From Fonticula-like sp. SCN 57-25 (Eukaryota > Nucleariida > Rotosphaerida), in the NCBI GenBank assembly GCA_001724245.1, contig MEDX01000154.1, positions 1 through 22,082 on the forward strand: a stretch of 22,082 bases of DNA. Direction: 5' to 3'. The notes beneath the pieces were generated by a model, which worked only from the letters and a program-made list of their open reading frames with translations, ran no database searches and was not told the DNA's origin. The first letter of the stretch is position 1; each line of letters begins with the position of its first letter. A program made the position numbers and the translations under genes. Below, piece by piece: positions 8,170 through 19,269 of the stretch.

Positions 8170-11100
8170 ATGGAGGATTCGGCAGGGCCAGCGCCCGAGG
8201 TGCTGAGCCTGCTGGCGCCGGCGGGGGCGGTGACCGCGTCAAGCGATGTCACCGCTACCGCCATGTCTGGTGTTGTAAGCAGTGCAACTACAGCCAAGCC
8301 AGCTGTGCCGTCTAGTGCTTTGGCACCGACGCCGATCGTCGAGAAGCGGTACTTTGGCGTAGATCTGGTCGAGCTCGCCGCTGTTTCGTCCTCGTCGGTC
8401 CCGCGCCTTTTGATATTTTTGTGCGAGATGCTGCTGCAATACATGGGATCGTGCGGCTCGCCGCTGTCGGCTCTACGAGAATGGAAAGAGTTTGATCCCT
8501 TTGAGTCGTCCGTGGATATCGCCAAGGTGCGCGCCGCGGTCGATGCGGGCGATTTCGATGCAAACATGGATCCCGCCTTGCTTTTCTATCTCCTAAAGTG
8601 CTTTGTGCGGGAGCTGCCGACGCCGATCGTCCCGCCGTCGTACTACGCCGAGGCGCTGCGGATCCCGCCCGCCCAACTCAAAAAAGGTGACGTTATCATC
8701 TGCGGAGTTTGCCTTGCTAAACTCGCTTTGTGTAGGCGTGGCGGAACTGAGCCGGAATCGGCTTTACAAGGGTCTTCGAGCGTCGCTTGGGTCGGAGGTC
8801 GATCTGCACGTGCAGCGCGTGTGGCTCGTGGCGGCGGGAAAGGACGGCGGCCGCGCAGCCCCTGTCATCAACGGCAAGATCGTCGAGCAGGTAAGAGCAC
8901 TTCAAACCGTTGTCAAAGACTTTTCCTTTTCACTTACACGCAATGTTACCGAAGTAGAAGAGGTATGTTTTTACATGCTCGTTCATTGTTTGTGTTGGCT
9001 GATATCGCCCTTGTGTTGCGTTGATAGTTGTTTTTCAAGCTACCACGTGCGCACCGCGACGCGCTCGAATACCTTGGCGTGTTTTGCAGTAAGCTGGCCA
9101 CGTCAGTTTCGCGCGACCCTTTGTCTACGTCATCGTCTTCATCCCTGACGCTCGTGCTGGAGGATCTTTCCGAGATCTTTGCGCCGTACATTCTGCGCCC
9201 GTCCCACTGGGGCCCGGCCGCCAACGCCATCCCGAATGCGCAGAGCAAGAAGCGCGAGCGCTTTCTTCAAAACCGCTTTCTTCTCCTCTTTTTTTTCTTT
9301 ATCAAAAAGAAGCACAATTTGCTGTCGGCCGACGAGCGCAGCGCCCTCGAGGACCCAAGTGACCAGGCTGTACGCCCCTTTCGATATTCATTTTCAATTT
9401 CTCACGCGCATCGCTCGCAGCACATCCAGCAGCTTTTATATGAGGCGCTGCCGATGAGTGTCATCTCGTCTGCTCTCAAGGTATCAGGTCTGTCGCCACT
9501 TCCCTCTGCGAGCACCGACGCGCCACCTTCCCCGCAGTCGTCGGCCCCCTCCTCGTCGTCCTTTTCGTCACCCGCCGCTGCGCCGCCGACCACCCCCGCC
9601 CCACGCGGCTACTACGAGTTCCCCAAGCCCGCCACATTTGACATGTCGACTTTTGAGGCGTCGCCGGTGGCGCTCTCGCAGGCCAACTCTGTCCTTGTCG
9701 ACGACTGGGACGGCGTAGAGGAGCGGGCTACCCTCGTTGACGACTGCGGATTCCTCCGCGAGTGGGCGCGCGTCAGCTACGCTGGTGAGGAGGCCGTCCC
9801 GCTGCAGGTCAGAGTGGCCGCGGCGCGCGCGCGGCGGAGTTGTGCGCTGCTCGAGCGCGAAATGGACCCAAAGGGCGCTCTACAGCAGGACGCGGCTGCC
9901 AGTGAGGCGCGCCAGGAAGACGAGCGCGACCCCAACAGCGCACCGGGACGCGACCTTTTGCGCATGTTACTCGGCCATGTGGACGAAGTGCTGGACGTGT
10001 TTGCCGCGGGCGATGGGCCAACGATAGACGACGAAGAGGATGAAGAAGCAGAGGAAGACGAAGAAGGGAATGACGACGAGAATGATGGGAATGAAGGGAA
10101 TATTGCTGAGAGTAATGATATTGATGCGAATGCGAATGAGGATTCAGGATTGAATTCGACGGATGACGTCATGGCAATGCTAAATGACGATTATTCTTCC
10201 TCTTCTTCTTCGTTGTCGTTTGCCGATTCTTCACTTCCCGCTTCTTCGTTGCGCCATCTCGCGTCTTCCGCGACCAACTATGACGCTGCGCTGACCTTTC
10301 CGCGTACACTCGAGGACAAGCCGTCGAGCAGCCGTACATTAAAATCTGCGTCTGCGCGCGCCGCAGAGGCTCAGGCGGCGGCCGCCAAGAAAGAGTGGGA
10401 AAAGGCGCAGTTCCCTTTTGACCTCGACCCCGCCGTCCTGAACGCCGACTATATTCAGCGCCCCGACGCTGCCGTACGCCCCTATAGTTTATTTGATGTT
10501 GCTCACCAGGTGCAGGCGTGCGAGATGTGCCTGACGCTTTTTGCGTCTTTTGGCGGGAGCAGGCGCGTGTCATGCGGGTACTGTGGGCGGCAGCTGTGCG
10601 CCCGCTGCTGCGACCGCACGCTTATTACGCCCGCAAAGATCCTTCAGGAGGGCTCATTTTCGCCCACAAGCATCTGCTCGTCGTGCGACGACCATTTGCG
10701 CCGTACGCCGCTTTCGATTTGTCTATCCATTCTGACACCGCACAGGCCATGTGTCCAAGCCGGTTGTTGATCTGGGGCGCATGACGCCATCGGCCGCCGC
10801 ACGCATCGGCCGCCGGCGCGTCGAGCTGCTCCTGCGCGCTCAGGACAAGGTGATGCGCGCGCTGTTTTACTATCTGATCCACGGGTGCAGCGCGCTGTCC
10901 TATTTTCTCTCTCACCTTCCCATCAATGTCGTACGTCCAAGCTTTTTTTTGCCTTTTCGCGCTGCATTCTTACCTCTTTTGCTGTATAGTCGTTTTTCCT
11001 GCCGCCGGTGGCGCAGCAGTGCGAAGGTCCGATGATCAGCCTCATTGACCTCGCGAGCCTGCAGTCGTCTCATCTCACGGACGAGATTGTGCAGGTGGCC

Positions 11101-11328
11101 GCGCGCTTGATTGCGCACCGCGACGCGTGCGTGTCATGCCGGGGCGTTGCGCACAACTGCAGCGCCGGGGTGCAGTGCAGGCGAAAGGACGAGGAGGAGG
11201 GGCAGCGGCTGCCGTTCACGTTGGACGAAAGTGTCGCCGTTTTGTGTAGACAATGTTTGCTGTTCTGCCATAGAGAATGCTACGGAAATTGGGAGCGGCG
11301 GTGCGTTAAATGCACGAGCTCTACATAG
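8170..11328 (+). CDS. RhoGAP-like protein with C-terminal Rubicon-homology (DUF4206) zinc domain
   Basis: Exons 8170-8686, 8736-8890, 9028-9369, 9421-10702, 10746-10930 and 10990-11328 give 939 aa. A RhoGAP fold at about 60-285 shows YFGVDLVEL, LLKCFVRELPTPIVPP, KLPRAHRDALEYL and EIFAPYILRP. The usual GIFR arginine-finger segment is replaced by DPFE (Glu at about 112). A Ser/Pro-rich and very acidic linker follows (Asp/Glu tract encoded at about 10027-10090). The C-terminus is a Rubicon-homology domain. Its first zinc cluster is CEMC, CGYC, CARCC, then ITPAKIL and CSSC. A helical stretch (RRRVELLLRAQDKVMRAL) comes next. The last cluster is CVSCRG, VLCRQCLLFCHREC and RCVKC. In PLEKHM1 and Rubicon this domain binds Rab7 on late endosomes and autophagosomes. 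The segment 8891-8962 could alternatively be exonic (24 codons), and 9481-9537 could be a further 57-nt intron. Divergent from the RhoGEF. Confidence 0.88.
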
Positions 11329-11404
11329 GACTGTGCCTGTATTACTATCCATGTTACAATACAATTATCACACAAAAAAGACAAATATAAAACCAAAAGT
11401 GCGT

Positions 11405-12110
11405 TCACTCGTCGTCGCTGTCCCCGTACGCTAGCCCCAGCGCGTTAGTTGCAGGCGGCGCGTCCTTTGCGGCGCTCTTCGTCTCGACTGCCTTTGTCGT
11501 CTCGGCGCTCTTTGGCGCCTCCTCTGCCTTGGGCACCTTAGCCGGCGGCTCTTCCTCTGACTTTGGCGCCTCTTCCTTGCGCTTGACGCGGACGGCGCCG
11601 AGAAGCTTCTTTTGGACATCAACCTGCTTTTTCTGCTGCGTCTGCGTCTGGCTCGGCTCGTCGATGCCGGGGACGACGGGCGCCGAAGCGACTGCGCGCT
11701 GCTTCACCATGTCGCGGAACGCGTTGAGCTGATCGCGCTTCTCGCGCTCCTCCTTCTCCTGCCGATCACGCACTTGCTCAACAAACTCGACATCTTCCTC
11801 TGCAAGAGTGTAGATTTGGTTCTTGAACGCGTGCGCCGCGTCCCACTCCTCCTGCTTGGCCGCCTTGTTCTGCGCAAGCTGGACATGAAGGGGCTTGATA
11901 CTCCCGTCGGGCAGCAGATCATGCCGTACTACGCGCCATGTTAGACTCGGCATAGAATCAAAAGTGGTACTCACCAAGAGAGGGGTTGAGCATCCTTGCC
12001 TGCTCAAACGCCATTTCGCGCGTCTCGCGCTCTTTTACGACGTCATTCTCGGTCACAAAGCTGCGCGAAAGGGTGAGCGGCGCCCGCGGCTCGAGCTCGT
12101 CGGGTTCCAT
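11405..12110 (-). CDS. PSME3IP1/FAM192A (NIP30 domain) homologue
   Basis: Two exons, 12110-11975 and 11928-11405, with a 46-nt intron (GTGAGT...TAG), give 219 aa. The N-terminus has SRSFVTENDVVKERETRE, matching the start of the NIP30 domain (FVSE..L...R..RQ in animals). It continues with LHVQLAQNKAAKQEEWDAAH, then FKNQIYTLAEEDVEFVEQV, the most conserved NIP30 block. A charged helix follows, then a Lys/Glu/Pro-rich disordered tail, ending LGLAYGDSDDE as in the acidic end of the family. In animals this nuclear protein binds the PA28-gamma proteasome activator; whether this organism keeps that partner is unknown. Its stop codon lies 76 bp from the stop of the convergent RhoGAP-like gene, so the 3' UTRs probably overlap. 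Length is close to animal homologues. Confidence 0.85.
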
Positions 12111-12353
12111 GACACACAGTGCAAACTGACATGCAAACTGGATCCATGCAAACGATTTCAGGTGAAGGCAATGTAAAAAGTGGTTTCTGTCAGTGCAAAC
12201 TATGCAGGAAATACAGTAGCACTAGTGCACCAAATATTGTATATTTAAATTAGGCCAAAAGTATCATCTTTCACCAAACATAATCGAATAGCACATGACA
12301 AACATCACTGCCGCCATCGCCATTCTCAGTATCAAAAACACGCATTTATCGCA

Positions 12354-13884
12354 TTAAAGTCGACTCCTCAACGCGATTTTCCTGTGCTTTTCAATGAACG
12401 CAATGACAGCGTCGCTCGCCGCCTCTGTCCTGACCGACGGAATGTAATGGAACGCGTGGTGCGCCCCCTTAAGCGCCACGTGAATATCCGTGTCGACCGG
12501 CTGCCCGCACGCGCGCCTCAGCCGTCCCAGCAGCTCAAAGAACGCGTGCGTCTGCTCTGGCGGCACAAGGTTGTCACAGGTGCCTGAAATGGACAGGATT
12601 GGTGGAATTGTAGCGGTCGTCGGCGCCGCCTCGTCGCGCACCGCCGCCCGTTCCGCCGAGCCGAGGTGGACCGTCAGCACTTCCTTTGGCGAGTAGAGCG
12701 ACGCGTCGATCCAGCCATACATCCGGTCCATCCACCTGCGACTGTAAGTATACAAAACTAATACAAAGAAGATGCGCACCGGCGGCGGACGACGACGCGC
12801 GAGATGAAGCGCTTGAAGAGGCCACCGTCGCGCGCGGAAAAGTGGCCGTCGGCGTCGAACAGGTCGTGGACGCCGCAAAAGTCCACGCAGGCAATGACGG
12901 ACGTGTCGGCATTGGTAGAAAAGGACGGCGGCGCCCACGTGTGATACTATTCATGGTAAGTACACAATGTGGAGCAAAGATTGCATGTACACAATGAACA
13001 AAAGAACACAAGCAGAATAGGGGCACAATGCATCCCATATTCAGATACGAGACATCTTTGCCCAGTTTAGCCCCCGAGCGTACGGTGGGGTCGTTCTGCG
13101 TGAGCGCCGTGAGCACAGCGAGATGTCCGCCTGCTGATTCGCCGCCCACGACCATGATGTTTGGGTTTCCGCCAAATGTCTTTCCGTGGACGCGCTTGAT
13201 CATGTGGATGGCGTACTTTACGTCGGCCACCTGCTTGACGAGCGCGTTGCGCGGTGCGAGGCCGTAGTTGATTGACACGACAACCCACCCCGCCTCGGCC
13301 ACGCGGTGCAGAAGCGGGAGCGCGGCAAACTTTTTGTCGCCGCCGATCCACCCGCCGCCGTGGATGTAGACAAAGTACGGCGCGTCATCGGCGACATTCG
13401 GCAGCGAGTACACGTCCATCTCGGCGAGGCGGCGACGCTTTGGCGGAATTGACGAGATAAAAATGGGAATGTTGCGGCGAACGCGCACGCGCGATCCCAT
13501 CCGGCGCATGAGGAGAGGAAGGGCAAGCGGCGAGAGGGCCAGCGGGATCCCGGCCTTGGCAAAGGCAGCCACGAAATGACGGCGGGATCGAATGTTGCGG
13601 TACAGCAAAACGGCGTGAAGAAGAGTCAGGAACGCGTGGAGAGCCGTGGCCGATCGGCCGATCACAGAGCCGAGAACGCTGTTGGGATCATCGCGGCGGC
13701 GGTAGATGCGCACCAGCACAAGGGTATCAAACAAGAGGAGGAAGTGACTCAGCTCGCTCGGCACCATGTACAGCAAAAAGGCACCCATGCCCAACAGATG
13801 CTTGGTGCGGAAGAGTGCACCAAGCGTCACATGCGCCAGCGCAAGCTGCGACGCCAAGTACGCTGACGCCACAACCCGCCCCAT
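12354..13884 (-). CDS. Membrane-anchored alpha/beta hydrolase (esterase/lipase-like)
   Basis: Exons 13884-13084, 12946-12780 and 12741-12354 give about 451 aa. The N-terminal ~130 residues hold three or four hydrophobic segments, suggesting membrane anchoring. The hydrolase domain follows: oxyanion motif YIHGGGWIGGDKKF, nucleophile elbow GGESAGGHLA (Ser), ILSISGTCDNLVPPEQ (Asp) and LKGAHHAFHY (His). The full catalytic triad is therefore present, in HSL/carboxylesterase-like order. The substrate cannot be read from sequence; esters or lipids are likely. Intron 1 has two in-phase donors: GTACGC (exon end 13084) matches local usage, and GTCTCG (exon end 13054) would add 10 residues. Intron 2 has tandem acceptors six bases apart, both in frame. 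The start codon lies 87 bp from that of the divergent Tim-family gene. The domain layout recalls actinobacterial multi-TM esterases, so an ancient transfer is possible. Confidence 0.85.
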
Positions 13885-13971
13885 CCCGGCGGTCTCTGTT
13901 TGGGTGACACACCGCGCTCACGCAAACACGTGATATTTGCACCGTCATCGTTTCGTTCGGCGGCGGGAAGC

Positions 13972-14650
13972 ATGACGTCCCAAGGTGGCGAGGGTGAGCC
14001 GGCGGGCGACGTCGGACTGACACCGCTCGAGCAGAGGCGGAAGGTTATTCAGGACGATGTGCGGCGCATGCTCCTGCTCGGTTCCCAGGACGCGTCTCGT
14101 CCAGAGACACGCGAGGTCCGCAACTTTCAGCAGCTCGTCGGCTACACGTTCCTCATCGGCACGATCCTCGGCGGCATGGTACGAAGGCCATTCCCTATTC
14201 TCTAGTGTTCTTTGTTTCACTGTTCAAATGCTTTTTTTAGTACTAATCCTCTTGCTGAATTAGCGCGCAATTGGTCGCGAGAGCGCCGCCGGCCGCGTCG
14301 AAGGCGCAGGATCCGCCGATCAGCTTCGGACGCATCAGACGCGCGCCGCCCGCATGGTCCGCGGGTTTGTAATGGACGGCATTCTTTTGGGCGCACGCGC
14401 GAGCATCATGACGGGCGCGCTTGTCGGGTCGTCCATCTGCGTCGGCCTTTTGTCCGAGGGGATCCCGGACGCGGTCAACTACGCTGCGGGCGGTGCCCTC
14501 ACGGGAGCTGCGTACTCTCTCGGCGGGAGGCTTGGGTTAAGGACGGGAGCCGCACTCATTGCAGCGAGCGCAGTGGGAGGCGCAGTTATGGGCGCAACGC
14601 TGGACTGGGAGGCATATATGAAAAGCGAAGAGGAAAAGTCTCAATCGTAA
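13972..14650 (+). CDS. Tim17/Tim22/Tim23-family mitochondrial inner-membrane protein
   Basis: Exons 13972-14178 and 14264-14650 with an 85-nt intron (GTACGA...TTAG, branch-point-like TACTAAT at 14241) give 197 aa. After a hydrophilic N-terminus of about 55 residues come four Gly/Ala-rich hydrophobic segments: YTFLIGTILGGM; GFVMDGILLGARASIMTGAL with SSICVGLL; NYAAGGALTGAAYSLGG; and GAALIAASAVGGAVMGATL. The GxxxG-rich pattern and the FVMDGILLGAR step are typical of the Tim17/22/23 superfamily. Members form preprotein channels, or, like TIMMDC1, assist complex I assembly. The sequence is closer in feel to a TIMMDC1-like or divergent member than to canonical Tim17, Tim22 or Tim23. Divergent from the hydrolase with an 87-bp spacer; AATAAA follows the stop. 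Confidence 0.75.
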
Positions 14651-14662
14651 TGTACAGTAGAT

Positions 14663-14668
14663 AATAAA
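14663..14668 (+). other. Polyadenylation signal of the Tim-family gene
   Basis: AATAAA 13 bp after the stop codon at 14648-14650. Confidence 0.55.
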
Positions 14669-14778
14669 CATGTGTACAGGCAGTGCGCATTGCTAGAGAT
14701 ATGTTTAGACGTAAAAAAGAACAGTGGAGGAGATACACACAAATGTGTCGTTCTCTAAAAGGACAAAAAAAAAATATT

Positions 14779-14903
14779 GCCTGCAGCATCGAGTATTCCG
14801 GCGTGGTCACCCTCCGCTGTACTGACTCGACCAGCACGCGCTTGATTTTCGTGAGCGAGACGGAGACGGGTACGAATACGTTCACGTGTGTATGGCCGCA
14901 GAC
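14779..14903 (-). rRNA. 5S ribosomal RNA copy A (full length, with 6-bp duplication)
   Basis: The minus strand begins GTCTGCGGCCATAC and ends GATGCTGCAGGC. The first nine bases pair fully with the last nine (helix I, counting G-U). Conserved eukaryotic 5S features follow in order: GCGGCCATAC, GTGAACG, CCCGTCTC, AATCAAGC, GTCAGTAC, GGGTGACCACGCCGGAATAC. Helix V is formed by TCGAGT and ACTCGA. The Pol III internal control region (AATCAAGC through GTGACC) is recognisable, and a run of ten T follows on the transcribed strand (complement of 14765-14774). Length is 125 nt against a usual 118-121. The surplus is a tandem CGTCTC duplication near loop C that copy B lacks. It is therefore either a variant gene or a very young pseudogene. 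Confidence 0.85.
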
Positions 14904-15244
14904 ATACACAAGTGTGTTGAATCTACCTTTATACATTAGCATCTGAAACGATTGATCCAATTGAGGTTCAAAGCTGGCACAGAAAAAGAACCCAATGCTT
15001 CACTCATGCCCACCTAAACTGTGTGTTTGATGAATAGTATCCCAACAGAGTTTCTCTCAAGCGACGAAAAAGTTACAGTACATAAGCGGTATCATTGCTA
15101 AGAGATGGATAAATTGACGACGACCCGTGTTGATGGTCAAGTTCCGACCACATTCAAATATTATGGTCGGTGCAGCAAGTCTCATTGCTGGCTTGTCCTC
15201 AGGTACTTAAAACAGTGTACGCTAAAAAAGGAACAAAAAAATTT

Positions 15245-15341
15245 GCCTGCAGCATCGAGTATTCCGGCGTGGTCACCCTCCGCTGTACTGACTCGACCAG
15301 CACGCGCTTGATTTTCGTGAGCGAGACGGGTACGAATACGT
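15245..15341 (-). pseudogene. 5S ribosomal RNA copy B, 5'-truncated
   Basis: 97 nt match copy A exactly except for lacking its 6-bp duplication. It has the same orientation, 466 bp away, with a seven-T run after the 3' end. Homology stops at ACGTATTCG: the first ~21 nt, including the 5' strand of helix I and the GCGGCCATAC block, are missing. The upstream sequence contains no substitute partner for the 3' helix I strand. It keeps the internal control region but should not fold into a normal 5S rRNA. Confidence 0.85.
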
Positions 15342-15571
15342 CTACTTTTAAACATGTCGCATGAAATGTGATGAAAGCAAAAAAACAGACACTGCGATAG
15401 TTTGGATACAATGCCATGTGAACAATAATGAATAGGATAAGTATGAACGGCCGGGCGATTGCGTGTATTATCAGCAAATGGACAAAAATAATACAAAGGT
15501 ATAGTTTATGTATAGTTTGCAATTTTCGGTTCCTCCTCCTCTCCACCTCCTTGTCAGTCTCACACTCCTTT

Positions 15572-16490
15572 TTAGAGCCTATCAGTGCACAAGAGCGTGT
15601 CAGTAATCCAAAAATAACCGCGACGCAAACGCACGTGTCGATGAGCGAGTCGCGCATGTCGTTGATGACGGCGGTGGGCTGCGCTCCCTGCAGCTTAAAG
15701 ATGGATTCGATGACGGACATTTCGGTGGCGGTCGTGTCGAGACCGGCGAACGCGCACCAGTCGTTGACCAAGAGGCCGCCGCCAATCACGTCAGAACCGC
15801 GGTTCACGGTACCGGCCTGCATCGTCATAGGTCAGTCACACAGTCGGCTTTATGTTAAAGGGGGATCCGCACCATGAGGGGCACTTGTAGGAGGGACGAG
15901 AGCTCGTCCTGGTCCTGCACGGACGTCCTCGGGTGAACGAGGCCTCCCTGGTTGCTGAGCGCGCAGTAGGCGCCGACGAGCACCTCGCCGGCAATGGTCT
16001 GCCTAAACACCTCGACCTTGAGCGTGTCAGCGATGATCTCCTCCGTCTCGCGGTCGATGTCGGGGTGCACGAGCGCGACATAGTCGTTGCACGCAATCAC
16101 GTTGCCGAGCGCAGAAAGGCGCTCCTCAACGCGCGTGATGGCGACAGAGTCGGGGAGCGAGTTGCGGAGATGCTGCATCTCCTGATCGGTCGTCGTGCTC
16201 GGGAGAAGGAGACCATGGCGGTTGCCAACCACAAGGCGGCCAATGATGCGCGTGCCGGCAATGCTCGTGTGAACAATAGGGACAGTGTCGCCAAGCTCAG
16301 CTTCAAAAACACTGTAAAAGTTCTCAGAGCCACCGACGCCAACGAGGCAGTACGAGTTGGTCAGGCGCGCAAACACACCAACCTCATTGCTATTCTCAAA
16401 CTGACAGCCTGCGAGCAACAATTAGAAACGCCAAAGAGAGAAATGAGGCAGTGAGGCCAACAATGAGCAATGGGACGTACGGACAGCCAT
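15572..16490 (-). CDS. EIF6: Eukaryotic translation initiation factor 6 (ribosome anti-association factor)
   Basis: Exons 16490-16481, 16408-15873, 15816-15635 and 15578-15572 give 244 aa, the usual eIF6 length. The tiny first exon encodes MAVR, split at Arg, and leads into [20 protein letters not shown] and [15 protein letters not shown]. Family landmarks continue: [67 protein letters not shown] and [10 protein letters not shown], ending [11 protein letters not shown]. eIF6 binds the 60S subunit through uL14 and eL24. It blocks premature joining to 40S and is needed in nucleolar 60S maturation. The last intron (15579-15634, GTGCGT...ATAG) leaves a 7-nt exon carrying the final Leu and TAA. 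Without it the frame runs on into unrelated sequence and 5S copy B. A CCAAT box lies 76 bp upstream. Confidence 0.97.
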
Positions 16491-17220
16491 GGCGGATTCG
16501 GGGTACAAGCTACCGGCAACTGTGCTGATCGGCGTCTCGGGGAGGGTGGGGGCCGCGTGGAACGACCAATGACAAATCAAATATAGAAACTCGAATGAAA
16601 ACTAGCCCGTTGATTTCTCCAGGAATCGACGTGTATTTATTGTAGAATATTCTAGTTCGATCGATGGCACAAAATTGCGTAACAACCGCGTTTATTAGGC
16701 TTGTAATTGGTATGGCGAGCGAAAAAGGAACGAGAAAAGTATTTCGACATATTGTACGCCTTGACTTTTCAATTGCGAGACATATTTGTACATGCCATAT
16801 TCATGTAGAGACGCCAAAAGTACAAGAAAAAAGCCGGAAAGTATATGAAAAAGCAGCGATCGGTCACTTGCGCGGACTCTCGTGCGGTCTCTTTCGCGCC
16901 TGCATTCGCAACTTATCCCTTCTTCTCCTTTTCATCTGCTATACGTTTTTTTCCGTTATTATTTGGGCCCACAAAGTGCCCCGCGAGTGCCCCCGCCACG
17001 AGACAGACAGTCAGCACAAGTCTCTGTCAGCAAATCAGCGCCTTGTTTCTAAATTGCCATATTGCGCCATCATAACCACATGGCCGCACACGTGCGGTAA
17101 TGTTTGCACATTCGTGGTTTGCTCGGCTTTATTACCCGACGAGCGCGGGTCAACCCTCGGCTCGGAAGCGTCTCCGTCGATCGGCCGCCGTTCTCTCTCA
17201 CGCTCACGCATAGCCGTTTA
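16491..17220. promoter_or_regulatory. Divergent intergenic region of eIF6 and S6 kinase
   Basis: 730 bp between two start codons. CCAAT at 16566-16570 serves the eIF6 side, and a CACGTG lies within CCGCACACGTGCGG near 17083-17096 on the S6 kinase side. Short open frames inside show no recognisable protein features. Two translation-related genes sharing one upstream region makes joint control plausible, but this is inference. Confidence 0.4.
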
Positions 17221-18837
<1,617 letters not shown>

Positions 18838-19269
18838 GCGGGAAGAATGTTCATTTTGTCACCAATTCTCTTTTGCTACCATTATTATGCTTAATGTAAT
18901 AGATGTTTAGACCATTACTGGACCATGAAATAAAGATATACACAGTACATCACAGGTCATATACGGCAGTGCATACAAATGGTCCAATGAAGGCACGATA
19001 GCATGCACAGTTTTGGAACGACATTGTGGAATGTGGATGATCTTTCAATGGTGGTGCACGTACATCGAAATTGAATGATAGTAAAACATGCGCGTAAACA
19101 ACGAGGGTATTTTCCTATACGTTTATACGCAGTATCATGCCATACTATAGCAGTTTTTACATAAATATGCTCCGTTTCATCGGTATGCGGAATGATGATT
19201 GGTAGCGCAACAGTTGCGCCACTTTCTGTTGTTGTTTTCCCCTGACCCAACGGCAACGATCTGGCAACC
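18838..19269. other. S6 kinase 3' region and upstream region of the next gene
   Basis: AT-rich. It contains the polyA signal at 18929-18934 and, at the far end, ATTGG at 19198-19202 (inverted CCAAT), 68 bp before the next start codon. I see no gene in it. Confidence 0.5.
18929..18934 (+). other. Polyadenylation signal of the S6 kinase gene
   Basis: AATAAA about 90 bp after the TGA at 18835-18837. Confidence 0.6.

Larger units (their letters stand above)
14651..15571. other. Intergenic region carrying two 5S-derived copies
   Basis: The convergent spacer between the Tim-family gene and eIF6. It contains the polyA signal at 14663-14668, 5S copy A (14779-14903) and 5S copy B (15245-15341). The remaining stretches, 14904-15244 and 15342-15571, are AT-rich, and I see no gene, tRNA or repeat in them. 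Confidence 0.6.

Noticed and set aside
14900-14990. Possible tRNA with a B-box-like GGTTCAAAGC at about 14965
   Set aside because: No acceptor-stem pairing, A box or anticodon arm could be drawn around it.
14761-15364. Open frames on both strands covering the duplicated ~100-bp sequence, looking like a repeated protein segment
   Set aside because: The duplicated sequence is 5S rRNA with recognisable helices and T-run terminators, so the frames are incidental.
15199-15634. Long hydrophobic C-terminal extension of eIF6
   Set aside because: It disappears with a good GTGCGT...ATAG intron that restores the conserved terminus and the exact usual length.
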